From the NCBI RefSeq assembly GCF_900113115.1, contig NZ_FOOF01000018.1, positions 1-64,000 on the forward strand: a stretch of 64,000 bases of DNA, written 5' to 3'. The translations under genes and the position numbers were made by a program. The DNA comes from Duganella sp. CF458. GTDB lineage: Bacteria; Pseudomonadota; Gammaproteobacteria; Burkholderiales; Burkholderiaceae_D. This document shows, piece by piece, positions 51,129 to 60,082 of the stretch; position 1 is the stretch's first letter; the number at the start of each line of letters is the position of its first letter. The notes below the pieces were generated by a model. That model was not told the DNA's origin and searched no databases. It was given only the letters and a program-made list of their open reading frames with translations.

Positions 51129-53234
51129 TCAGTAGGAAGCCTGCAGTCCGAGCGATACCGCACGCGCCGATCCGGGCGCCACCCAGGTGCGCTGGTAGGA
51201 ACTGGTGTAGTAGGTCTTGTCGAAAACGTTGTCGATGTCGAGCGACAGGCGCAGGCCGCGGGCGATATGCCAGTGCGCGACCAGGCGGGCCACGGTGTAG
51301 GCAGGCAGTTCGAAAGGCGCGGCACCGGCGTTGGCCTGTGCCTGCGTGCGGGATTCGCCCAGGCGGCGGCCGGTATGGGTGGCGCCGCCTCCAAGCGCGA
51401 AACGTTGGCCCGCCAGGATGCCTTCATACACCAGCATCAGGCTGCCGTTCACACGCGGCACGTTCAGCAGCCGTCCCCCTTGTTCCAGCGTGTTGTCGCG
51501 CAGGACTTCGGCATCGAGCAAGGACAGGCTGGCATTGGCGCGCCAACTGCGGCCAAGCTGGCCGGCCAGGTCGAAGTCCAGGCCCCGGCTGCGCACCTCG
51601 CCTGCCGCCACGGAGTAGGAAGGCTGCACCGGATCGGTGGTCAGGGCATTGCGCTTGCGTATATCGAACACGGCCAGCGTGGCGCCCAGTCGTCCGCCAG
51701 CCTGTTCCCACTTCAGGCCCGCTTCACTGGCTCTGCCGCGTTCCGGTGCGAAGGCGTTGCCGCGCGCATCGCTGCCGGTGTTGGGGCGGAACGAACTGCC
51801 CCAGTTGGCGAACAACGTCCACTCGGGCGTGGCGAGGTAGCTGGCGCCGACGCGGGGCGAACTGGCGTGCGGCTGCTGCTCTGCGATGCTGCCGTTGCGC
51901 CGGTTGCTTAAGGTTTGCCCATGCCGGTCGTGGCGCATGCCGGCCACCGCGCGCCATCGTTCGCCGAGGTGCATCGTGTCCTGGGCGTATAGCGCCACAT
52001 TGCGCTGCTTTTCCAGCGTGTCGGTGAATGGCGATGGCATCGGCTGCGGCTGGCCGTACACCGGGGCCAGCACGTCGATGGCGTACGGCGCCGCCGCGCT
52101 CGGGCTGGCGCGCGACATGCGCAGGTCATAGTCGAAGCGGAAGGCTTCCACACCAAGCAGCAGTTCGTGGCCGGGCGCGACGCGGCCCGCCAGCTCGGCA
52201 TGCGCCCCCAGATCGTCCGAGGCATAGTCGCGCAAGCGGCGCTGGCGGCGCAGGGTACGCTGGTTGGCATCCAGCGCGGCTGCCGGTTCCGTTGCGTAGC
52301 CGTCGAGCGTGCCGCGCTTCCACAGCAAGCCGGCGCGCAGCTGCCACTGGACGGACAACGTATGCTCCAGCATCAACTGCTGTGTGCTGTTGAAAATGCG
52401 GATATCGCCGTCAGCCGGCTCGCCGAGAAAGCGTTCGCGCGGCACCGCCCCCAGCACGCCGTTGACTGCGGCGACGCCGCGGTCCAGCGTGCCGGTATGG
52501 CGCAGCAGCTCGCCGCGGTACTCGAGGCGGGTGTCCGGTCCGGCCTTGATGGTCAGCGCCGGCGCCAGCAACGTGCGGCGTGATTGCACATGATCGCGGA
52601 AACTGTCGCGCTTTTCGCTGGCGGCATTCAGGCGCCAGGCCAGCACGTGGCCCAGCGGGCCGGTGGCGTCGAGCGCTGCGCGGCGCAGGCCAAAGCTGCC
52701 GATCACGGCGTCCAGCGCATAAGCAGGGCGCCACAAGGGCCGCTTGCTCACGATGTTCAGCGTGCCGCCCGGCTCACTGGCGCCGTATAGCGCGGCCACC
52801 GGGCCTTTCAGGAATTCGATGCGCTCGACCGCCGCCGTATCGCGCGGCGCGTTGATGCCGCCCCGGTTGGCGGCGAAGCCGTTCAGCAGCAGGGCCATGC
52901 CGTTGTTCGGATCGCCCGCCAGGCCGCGGATGGCGATGTTGTCCCACAGTCCGCCGAAGCTGTTCTGGCGCGATACGCCGCCGGCATAATCAAGCGCATC
53001 GTCAATGCGCAGGGCACCCAGGTCGTCCAGCACCTGGCGCGGCATGATGCGTACTGCTTGCGGCAGTTCGCGCAGCGCCAGCTCTGTCTTGCTGCCTTGC
53101 GCATCGTCGGCGAGGTAGCTGCCGGAGTCGCGGCGGCCCACGACTTCGACCGATTGCAGGTCTTCGGCGCCTGCCGTAAGGGCGAGCAGGGCCAGCGCGC
53201 CCGGAACGGCGCGCAATTGGAAATTCTTCTTCAT
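51129..53234 (-). CDS. TonB-dependent receptor (siderophore/metal-type)
   Basis: A 701-residue outer-membrane receptor. A short signal peptide (residues 1-23) is followed by a plug with SVEVVGRRDSGSY, the ELPQAVRIMPRQVLDD segment typical of siderophore receptors, and PVAALYGASEPGGTLNIVSK. The barrel ends RAVSLGLQASY with an aromatic terminus. It is in one operon with an ABC exporter set and two small membrane proteins. Iron-siderophore uptake is the family default; another metal or a natural product is possible. The Shine-Dalgarno is weak. Confidence 0.92.
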   Translation of the reverse strand: MKKNFQLRAVPGALALLALTAGAEDLQSVEVVGRRDSGSYLADDAQGSKTELALRELPQAVRIMPRQVLDDLGALRIDDALDYAGGVSRQNSFGGLWDNIAIRGLAGDPNNGMALLLNGFAANRGGINAPRDTAAVERIEFLKGPVAALYGASEPGGTLNIVSKRPLWRPAYALDAVIGSFGLRRAALDATGPLGHVLAWRLNAASEKRDSFRDHVQSRRTLLAPALTIKAGPDTRLEYRGELLRHTGTLDRGVAAVNGVLGAVPRERFLGEPADGDIRIFNSTQQLMLEHTLSVQWQLRAGLLWKRGTLDGYATEPAAALDANQRTLRRQRRLRDYASDDLGAHAELAGRVAPGHELLLGVEAFRFDYDLRMSRASPSAAAPYAIDVLAPVYGQPQPMPSPFTDTLEKQRNVALYAQDTMHLGERWRAVAGMRHDRHGQTLSNRRNGSIAEQQPHASSPRVGASYLATPEWTLFANWGSSFRPNTGSDARGNAFAPERGRASEAGLKWEQAGGRLGATLAVFDIRKRNALTTDPVQPSYSVAAGEVRSRGLDFDLAGQLGRSWRANASLSLLDAEVLRDNTLEQGGRLLNVPRVNGSLMLVYEGILAGQRFALGGGATHTGRRLGESRTQAQANAGAAPFELPAYTVARLVAHWHIARGLRLSLDIDNVFDKTYYTSSYQRTWVAPGSARAVSLGLQASY

Positions 53235-53292
53235 TTTTCAATCTCGTCTTGCTTGAACAAAGCGCCGCCGTGGCAGGCGGTGCAGGGCTTGG

Positions 53293-53631
53293 TCAGGGCA
53301 AGGCGGGCTTGGGCGGCCCGCGCGGCAAGCGGGCTATGGCGATGCGGCGGCCGAGCGGCAGCGCCATGGCGCAGGGCTGCGGCCGGACCAAAGGGGTTGC
53401 CGGCGCCAGCGCGCTGGCGACTGCGGGCAGGCGTTCGGCCAGCGTGGCTGCGTCGTAAGCCAGGCAGGTATGCGCAGGCGCGGCATCGCGGGCTGCATCG
53501 GGCCAGGCGTGGAGTATGCGGTGCCGCAGTCCGGCGGCCGCTGCCAGCAGCAGCGCCATCGTCAACATAGCGATCAGCGCAGTGCGGGCAGCGGGCCGCG
53601 ACGGCACACCGGTGCGTCGGGTCATTTGCAT
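53293..53631 (-). CDS. Small membrane-anchored hypothetical protein
   Basis: Predicted 112 residues from the ATG at 53631 (an upstream GTG at 53646 is also possible; no clear ribosome-binding site decides). One N-terminal helix (LIAMLTMALLLAAAAGL) is followed by a short extracytoplasmic part with two Cys residues (HTCLAYD and QPCAMAL) and a basic, Pro-rich tail. I do not recognise the family. It lies 58 bases before the TonB receptor gene on the same strand. Confidence 0.55.
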   Translation of the reverse strand: MQMTRRTGVPSRPAARTALIAMLTMALLLAAAAGLRHRILHAWPDAARDAAPAHTCLAYDAATLAERLPAVASALAPATPLVRPQPCAMALPLGRRIAIARLPRGPPKPALP

Positions 53632-53699
53632 AGCGGAAGGCGGCACGGGGCCGCAGTCGTGGCTAGGAACCCTGCGCGCAAAAGGGCAGGGGCGTCAGG

Positions 53700-54032
53700 T
53701 CACGAAGCGATGCAGGGCGGCGCTTGCCGCGGGGGGGTCAGGTAGCGGGGAGAGGCGAACCAGCCGGGCGCGGATGGCAGGCGCGCCAGCAGGTAGGCCA
53801 CAGCGAGGAAGATCGCCAGCAGGGCCGGCGGAGTGCCGGGCAGGTCGGCCGGGAAGTGACTTGCCATCTGGCAGGCCACGCAGTCATCGAGCTTGTCGGC
53901 CAGGTCGTGGCTGTGGGTGGACGCGGCCAGCAGTTGAAGGGCAAACACGATCGCGCACAGCGCAAGCATCCAGCGCCACAGGCGTTTGCCTTGGCGCGGT
54001 GTGCGGAGCTGCTGCGTGAAGGGAGTTTGCAT
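53700..54032 (-). CDS. Small membrane protein with HSHD...CVAC motif (DUF2946-like)
   Basis: Predicted 110 residues from the ATG at 54032; an ATG at 54050 is an alternative. It has a hydrophobic helix (WMLALCAIVFALQLLAA), then STHSHDLADKLDDCVACQM (His and Cys pairs suitable for metal binding), then a second hydrophobic segment (LLAIFLAVAYLLA). Overall resemblance to DUF2946 proteins is suggestive, not certain. It heads a same-strand set with the TonB receptor and ABC genes, so a metal-related role is plausible. Confidence 0.55.
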   Translation of the reverse strand: MQTPFTQQLRTPRQGKRLWRWMLALCAIVFALQLLAASTHSHDLADKLDDCVACQMASHFPADLPGTPPALLAIFLAVAYLLARLPSAPGWFASPRYLTPPRQAPPCIAS

Positions 54033-54079
54033 GGGCAGCGAGTATAGCATCGCTTTTGCCGCCCGTGCGGCCGCCATGC

Positions 54080-54901
54080 CTAGTCCTTGAATGCCGGCGG
54101 ACGTTTGGCCATGCTGGACATCATGGCTTCCTGCAGGTCGGCCGACATCAGCATGGCCGCATTCCAGGTGGCGTTGTAATGGAGGCCGTCGGCGATCGAG
54201 TGGTCGCGCGCGTAGGTGATCATTTCCTTGACGCCGCGCACCGCCAGCGGAGCCTTGGATGCGATATCGGCGGCAATCGCACGCACGCCTTCGCGCAGTG
54301 CTTGCGGCGTTTCGAACACACGGTTCACCAAACGGATTTCCCTGGCTTCGGCCGCGCCGACCTTGCGTGCGGTGTAAGCCAGTTCACGCGCCATGCCTTC
54401 GCCGATCAGGCGCGGCAAGCGCTGCAAGGTGCCTACGTCGGCCGTCATGCCGATATCGATTTCCTTGATCGAGAACCAGGCGTCCGCCGAGCAGTAGCGC
54501 ATGTCGGCGCAGGTGACCAGGTCGATGCCGCCGCCCACGCAGGCGCCGTGCACTGCTGCCAGCACCGGCTTGCGGCAGCGCTCCAGGCTGGTCAGGGTGT
54601 CCTGCAGATCGAGGATGATGCGGCGCAGCGACTCGCGCATGCGGCCATCGCAGTCGTTCTGGATCTGCTGGCCCAGGCCCATCATCATCTGCAGGTCGAT
54701 GCCCGCCGTGAATGCCTTGCCTTCGCCTTCCAGCACTGCGACGCGGATCCCGGGCGTATCGTCCACGTAGCGGAACGCGCTGCGGATGTCGTGCCACATC
54801 TGCAGGTTCATGGCGTTCATCTTCTCCGGCCGGTTCAGCCGCACGGTGGCGATGTGGGCCTCTACGCTGATGGTGACCGTTTCCAGCACTGGAATGCTCA
54901 T
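54080..54901 (-). CDS. Enoyl-CoA hydratase/isomerase family protein (crotonase)
   Basis: A 273-residue crotonase-fold protein: VRLNRPEKMNAMNLQMW, the oxyanion-hole segment AVHGACVGGGIDLVTCADM, and SIKEIDIGMTADVG with the catalytic acidic position. Similarity to delta(3,5)-delta(2,4)-dienoyl-CoA isomerase-like enzymes is suggested by the Asp in IDIGMTADVG. GGAGAG precedes the start. It lies 14 bases after the UPF0149 gene on the same strand. Confidence 0.92.
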   Translation of the reverse strand: MSIPVLETVTISVEAHIATVRLNRPEKMNAMNLQMWHDIRSAFRYVDDTPGIRVAVLEGEGKAFTAGIDLQMMMGLGQQIQNDCDGRMRESLRRIILDLQDTLTSLERCRKPVLAAVHGACVGGGIDLVTCADMRYCSADAWFSIKEIDIGMTADVGTLQRLPRLIGEGMARELAYTARKVGAAEAREIRLVNRVFETPQALREGVRAIAADIASKAPLAVRGVKEMITYARDHSIADGLHYNATWNAAMLMSADLQEAMMSSMAKRPPAFKD

Positions 54902-54915
54902 GGGGCTCTCCGCGC

Positions 54916-55605
<690 letters not shown>

Positions 55606-55671
55606 GGCTTGGCGCTCTATATATTGGGTCGAAGGGCGACAGTATACGCCCTGGCCCTTACAATAGCGAGA

Positions 55672-56649
55672 ATGACGCATCCTTTCATAGATCTGAGCCC
55701 GGACCGGGTACTCGACGCCCTGGCCAGCATTGGCCTGTATGGCGATGGCCGCCTGCTGGCGTTGAATTCCTACGAAAACCGTGTCTACCAGGTGGGCATG
55801 GAGGAGGGGCCGCCGGTGGTGGCCAAGTTTTACCGCCCCGGGCGCTGGACCGACGGGCAAATCCTGGAGGAGCACGCCTTCGTACAGGAGTTGCAGGAGC
55901 GCGAGGTGCCGGCCGTGCCGGCCCAGCAACACGATGGCCGCCCCCTGCATGCATTCGAGGGTTTCCGTTTTGCCGTCTTCGCGCGCCATGGCGGGCGGGC
56001 GCCGGAGATGGATGACCCCAAAGTGCTTGAATGGACCGGCCGCTTCATCGGCCGCATCCACGCCGCCGGCGCCGCGCGCCCGTTCGCGACCCGCCCCACG
56101 CTGGACCTGGCCTCCTTCGGCGAGGAGCCGCGTGACTGGCTGCTGGCCAACGATTTCCTGCCGCCGGAACTGGTCACCCCCTGGCGTTCGGTGGTCGACC
56201 AGGCGCTGGATGGCGTAAGGCGCTGCTACGAGCGGGCAGGGCGGGTGAAACTGATCCGCCTGCACGGGGATTGTCATGGTGGCAATGTTTTATGGACCGA
56301 CGCCGGCCCGCATTTCGTCGACTTCGACGATGCCCGCATGGGCCCGGCCGTGCAAGACCTGTGGATGATGCTGTCCGGCGAACGCAGCGACATGGTGCGC
56401 CAGATGGGCGATATCCTGGCGGGATACGAGGATATGCGCGAGTTCGACCCGCGCGAGCTGTACCTGGTGGAAGCGCTGCGTACCTTGCGGCTGATTCATT
56501 ATTCCGCCTGGCTGGCACGCCGCTGGGACGACCCCGCCTTCCCGGTGGCATTTCCCTGGTTTAATACCCAGCGCTATTGGCAGGACCGCATCCTCGAACT
56601 GCGGGAGCAGATCGCGCTGATGGACGAACCGCCGCTGTGGCCGGTGTGA
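55672..56649 (+). CDS. srkA: Stress-response protein kinase SrkA/RdoA-like
   Basis: A 325-residue choline-kinase-fold kinase: NSYENRVYQVG, the catalytic loop LHGDCHGGNVLW and the metal site FVDFDDARMGP. These match YihE/RdoA/SrkA proteins, which phosphorylate Ser/Thr and protect from stress-induced death. The start at 55672 is 66 bases from the divergent UPF0149 start. There is only a weak ribosome-binding site (GCGAGA). Confidence 0.93.
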   Translation: MTHPFIDLSPDRVLDALASIGLYGDGRLLALNSYENRVYQVGMEEGPPVVAKFYRPGRWTDGQILEEHAFVQELQEREVPAVPAQQHDGRPLHAFEGFRFAVFARHGGRAPEMDDPKVLEWTGRFIGRIHAAGAARPFATRPTLDLASFGEEPRDWLLANDFLPPELVTPWRSVVDQALDGVRRCYERAGRVKLIRLHGDCHGGNVLWTDAGPHFVDFDDARMGPAVQDLWMMLSGERSDMVRQMGDILAGYEDMREFDPRELYLVEALRTLRLIHYSAWLARRWDDPAFPVAFPWFNTQRYWQDRILELREQIALMDEPPLWPV

Positions 56650-56694
56650 TGCGATGACCGGGGAGCGGCGGATGCGCGCCAGCTTGATTACCGG

Positions 56695-57111
56695 CTAGTT
56701 GAAAAACCTGTTCTGCAACAGCTTGATGCCTTGCTCCAGCAGCGCGTTCTGAGGCACGTTGCCGTCCGGGGTAAGGTGATCGACGATTTGCGGCAGAAGC
56801 TGCGCCAGGCCGGTCGATGCATGTTCCGGCGCCAGGCCAGCCTGGGCGGCAATGGCCTGCACCTGGTCCTGGCCCAGGGCGTTGGCGATCTGGTCGCCGG
56901 ATACCGGCTGGTTTTCGCCGGTCCCGATCCAGGAGGCAACCTGGTCGGCAAGGCCGCCGGATTGCATTTTTTCGAGAATCGCGGGAAGGCCGCCATTCGC
57001 TTCTATCATTTGCAGCAGGCCGCCCAGCAAGGCGCCCTGGGGAACAGCGTCCTGTTTCTGTGCGCCGAGTGCGCCCGTTACCTGTCCCACCAGTTGATCC
57101 AATATTCCCAT
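56695..57111 (-). CDS. YidB-family (DUF937) protein
   Basis: A 138-residue protein of the YidB/DUF937 group: LDQLVGQVTGAL, repeats of LGQDQVQAIAAQAGL, HASTGLAQLLPQIVDHLTPDG. It is helical, without a signal peptide, and its function is unknown. GGAG lies before the start. It is convergent with srkA, 45 bases apart. Confidence 0.9.
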   Translation of the reverse strand: MGILDQLVGQVTGALGAQKQDAVPQGALLGGLLQMIEANGGLPAILEKMQSGGLADQVASWIGTGENQPVSGDQIANALGQDQVQAIAAQAGLAPEHASTGLAQLLPQIVDHLTPDGNVPQNALLEQGIKLLQNRFFN

Positions 57112-57253
57112 CGCATCCTCCGGACAAAGTACAAATATTATCTAAAGTGAAATGTTTTGGTGCCCCGGGTGAGTTGTTGCAAGGGGCACTCTTTTTAGTC
57201 TACTCCTGAAGCCGGCACCCCCAACCACGTTGCGGCGTTCATCCCACCTGGCG

Positions 57254-57259
57254 TATGCT
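57254..57259 (+). promoter_or_regulatory. Possible -10 element for the coiled-coil protein
   Basis: TATGCT preceded at 18 bases by TTGCGG (57230-57235). Both hexamers are imperfect. It is the only paired candidate in the 225-base gap between the YidB-like gene and the coiled-coil gene. Confidence 0.3.
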
Positions 57260-57335
57260 CGGATTGCACAAGGCGAGAATTGGCGGGATTTTCCCGGCTT
57301 CCTCGTGAGCTTCGCCCCTCCCGGTCTCATCGATA

Positions 57336-59660
57336 ATGGCAACATCACCCTCCAAGCCAAGCGAGTTCTTCATGCAAGCACAATTGCCGCCAAATACCGA
57401 CACCGTCGCCAACGACCGTGCTGCGCATGAGAAGGCCGAGATGAAGGCGATCACCGAAGCCATCGCTCGCGTCGAAGCCGAGGCCAAGGCCCAGTGCGCG
57501 GCTGAATCGCGCGCCGTGGCCGAAGCGCGCGCCCGCGCCCTGGCGGAGGACCGCGCCGCGCTGGAATCGGCTGCCGCCGCGGCCGCGGTGCAGAACGCCG
57601 AAGCCGCCGAAGAAGCCATCAAAGTCAACAAGGAGCGCCTGGAAACCCTGCGCGCCGCCGCCTCCGCCAGCGTGGCCCGCCTGGAAGCCGTGAAGCAGGA
57701 GACCGCCGAACTGCGCGCGCGCGTCGATGCCGACATCCAGGTGCGCCTGGCCGCCGAGCAGCGCGCGAAAGCCGAAGAAGAAGGCCGCCGCCGCGCCGCC
57801 GAACAGGTGGTGGAAGAAGCCAAGTTGACCGAGATGGCGAGCAAGGCCGCCGAAGAACTGGCCGCCCAGGCTGAACAAGCCCGCCTGCAAGCCGTCGAGC
57901 GCGCTGCCGCCGTGCAGGCAGCCCACGATGAAGTGGTGGGCGTTGCCTCCGCCGACGCCCGCATGACCACGATTGCGCGCGAACGCGAACGCCAGGCCCA
58001 TGCCGCGCGCCTGACCGCCGAACAACTGGCCAACACCGAAGCCGAAGCGCTGGAGGCGACCCGCCAGCGCGAGCGCGCCGACCAGGTAGCGCTGGAAGCG
58101 GCCTTCAAGCGTGCCGCCGCCGAAGTGCGCGCGCTGGAAGAAGCCCGCGCCCTGGCCCACCTGGAGCAGGAACGCGAACAGATCGCCCTGGCCAAGGCCG
58201 AATCCGACCGCAGCGCCGCGCAGTCGCTGCACCTGCGCCTGCAGACCGAAAAAGAAATCCGCGACGCCGCCCTGCATCGCGAGCGGGTCGAAGCCATGGC
58301 CGCCAACGCCGCCCAGGCGCGCCGCGATGCCGACCTGCAGATCATCGCCGCCACCGAGCGCCGCGTGGAAACCGACCGTCAATTGCACGCCATCGCCATG
58401 GCGCGCGTGGAAGCCGAGCAGCAGGCCGATTTCGAAACCCGTGCCCGCCTGGAGGTGGAAGCCGTGGCCCTGGAGCATGCCAAGCTGCGCGAACAGGCCG
58501 AGCAGGCCGCCGCCGAGCAGGCCCGCATCGAGGCCGAAGAACACCAGCGCGCTGCCGCCATCGCCGCCGAGCGCCAGCAACTGTCAGCGCGCTCCGTCAC
58601 CGTGGCCGCGGAACAGGCGTCGGCCGAAAAGATCGAACGCGATGCCGTGGCGCTGCAACTGGCCGCCGCCGAAGAAGCCAATGCCCTGGCCCAGGAAAAA
58701 GCCGCCGCCGCCGTGCGCCTGGCCGATGCCGAGCGTGCCCGTGCAGAAGCGGAGCAGGCGGCGCTGGATGCCATCCATGCCCGCCTGGCGGAAGCCGAGC
58801 GTGGCCGCGCCGAGGCCGAACAGGCCGCGCAGGCCGCCATGAGCGAGCGCATCGCCGCCGAAGAGGTGGCGACTGCCGCTGCCAAGGCGCGTGTCGATGC
58901 CGAGCGCGCCGGCGCTGTCGAAGCCCGCCGCAAGGCTGCCGCCGATGCCCGCCTGCAGGTGGCGGCGGAACAGGAAGTCGCTGCCGTGCGCGCAATGGCC
59001 GAGCAGGTTGAATATGATGCGGCCAACAAGGCTGCCGCCGCCGAAGCTGCTGCCGCTCAGGCGCGCCTGGCCGGTGAACTGGTCAAGGCACAGGCCGAGC
59101 GTACCAAGGCCGAGCAGGCTCGCGTGGCGGCCGAAGAGTCGCTGCTCAAGTCCGAACTTGAATTTGTGGCCAAGGAGCGTGAAACCCTGGCGCTGATCGA
59201 CCAGAAACTGGTGCAGCAGCGTGCGGCCAATGCGGCCGAGGCGCGTGCGGCAAAGGCGATCGAGGTGCGCGTGGAGCTGGAGAAGAAAGCTGCCGCTGCA
59301 GCCAAGGCGCGTGCGGACGTCGGGGAGCAGCTGGCGGAAGTTGCGCGCCAGCGCGAGGCGGCGGAGGTGGCCGCCAACGAGGCGGAGTGGGCCAAGCTGG
59401 CGGAGCAGAAGACCCTGGTCGATACCGTGCATGCCCATGCCGAGCTGCAGCGCCGTGTAACCGCGACCACTGCGGCGATGGTGGAATCGAAGAAGAAGCT
59501 GCTGGAACAGGAGTCCCGCCGCCAGCACGCGGCGCAGAATATGCTGAATGCGATGGAGGATAAGGCGGCGCATCCGGCCGACGAGCATTCGGAAACGATG
59601 GCCCGCGACGTGATCGGGCGCCTGAAGGAAACCGCCGGCGCCGTCTGGCGCGGCCGTTAA
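57336..59660 (+). CDS. Long Ala/Glu/Arg-rich coiled-coil protein
   Basis: Up to 774 residues from the ATG at 57336, or 762 from the ATG at 57372 (MQAQLPPNTD); neither has a strong ribosome-binding site. From about residue 25 to 740 it is almost continuous heptad-type coiled coil rich in Ala, Glu, Arg and Lys (patterns such as AEAERGRAEAEQAAQAA). There is no signal peptide, no membrane segment and essentially no Gly or Pro. Short non-coiled ends are present (C terminus HPADEHSETMARDVIGRLK). Composition recalls TolA stalks or IncA/tropomyosin-like filaments, but no domain is recognisable. It stands alone, with an inverted repeat just after its stop. It may be a cytoskeletal or spacer protein. 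Confidence 0.8.
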   Translation: MATSPSKPSEFFMQAQLPPNTDTVANDRAAHEKAEMKAITEAIARVEAEAKAQCAAESRAVAEARARALAEDRAALESAAAAAAVQNAEAAEEAIKVNKERLETLRAAASASVARLEAVKQETAELRARVDADIQVRLAAEQRAKAEEEGRRRAAEQVVEEAKLTEMASKAAEELAAQAEQARLQAVERAAAVQAAHDEVVGVASADARMTTIARERERQAHAARLTAEQLANTEAEALEATRQRERADQVALEAAFKRAAAEVRALEEARALAHLEQEREQIALAKAESDRSAAQSLHLRLQTEKEIRDAALHRERVEAMAANAAQARRDADLQIIAATERRVETDRQLHAIAMARVEAEQQADFETRARLEVEAVALEHAKLREQAEQAAAEQARIEAEEHQRAAAIAAERQQLSARSVTVAAEQASAEKIERDAVALQLAAAEEANALAQEKAAAAVRLADAERARAEAEQAALDAIHARLAEAERGRAEAEQAAQAAMSERIAAEEVATAAAKARVDAERAGAVEARRKAAADARLQVAAEQEVAAVRAMAEQVEYDAANKAAAAEAAAAQARLAGELVKAQAERTKAEQARVAAEESLLKSELEFVAKERETLALIDQKLVQQRAANAAEARAAKAIEVRVELEKKAAAAAKARADVGEQLAEVARQREAAEVAANEAEWAKLAEQKTLVDTVHAHAELQRRVTATTAAMVESKKKLLEQESRRQHAAQNMLNAMEDKAAHPADEHSETMARDVIGRLKETAGAVWRGR

Positions 59661-59682
59661 GCCAGCATCCGCCGCGTCATCG

Positions 59683-59707
59683 GTATCTGACCCTGCGGGT
59701 CAGATAC
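59683..59707. repeat. Inverted repeat after the coiled-coil gene (GGGTCAG type)
   Basis: GTATCTGACCC (59683-59693) and GGGTCAGATAC (59697-59707) are perfect complements around a TGC loop, the same loop as in the 38-bp repeat at 30505. Outer TAAGCCAG and CTGGCTTA stretches extend it, and the stop codon of the coiled-coil gene is in the outer arm. Confidence 0.88.
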
Positions 59708-59719
59708 TGGCTTACCGGT

Positions 59720-60082
59720 TCAAGGCTGAACGCTCACCGACTCAACAAAATACTGCGTATCGCCAAAGCAGGAAGTCGGAATTCCCTTATGCTGCGCATA
59801 ATGCAGCACCACCCGCTTGCCGGCTGCCGCCGCGATCTGCGACGCGATCACATCATCCTGCACAGTAAATTCAAACTTCTCCGGAATCGCCCCCGGCATC
59901 GAGGTCAACAGAATCTCGCCCTCCCAGGTCTTGCAGATCCAGCCGCGCTTGGAAAACTTCTGCAAATACCCGGCGCGTTCCCCTTCCGAATACGAATAGC
60001 TCAACGCCAGCCACACATACGCCGCAAACAGCAGCGCCACGGCGGCCAGCAGGCCGCCAACAATCACCAACACACGGCTCAT
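59720..60082 (-). CDS. Small single-span membrane protein of unknown function
   Basis: A 120-residue protein with one N-terminal helix (VLVIVGGLLAAVALLFAAYVWLA, residues 4-26) and a soluble domain ending in YFVESVSVQP. It contains two Cys. Homologues in Burkholderiales are sometimes labelled 6-phosphogluconate dehydrogenase, which is not supported by anything here. It overlaps the DUF475 gene by 4 bases, so the two are probably a functional pair. Confidence 0.75.
   Translation of the reverse strand: MSRVLVIVGGLLAAVALLFAAYVWLALSYSYSEGERAGYLQKFSKRGWICKTWEGEILLTSMPGAIPEKFEFTVQDDVIASQIAAAAGKRVVLHYAQHKGIPTSCFGDTQYFVESVSVQP

Noticed and set aside
57345..58580. A Gly-rich minus-strand frame opposite the coiled-coil gene
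   Set aside because: Glycine- and leucine-rich antisense of Ala/Glu codons; no start signals or domain.
57336..59660. The coiled-coil gene as a TolA homologue
   Set aside because: TolA has an N-terminal membrane anchor and a C-terminal globular domain; neither is present and no tol/pal genes are nearby.
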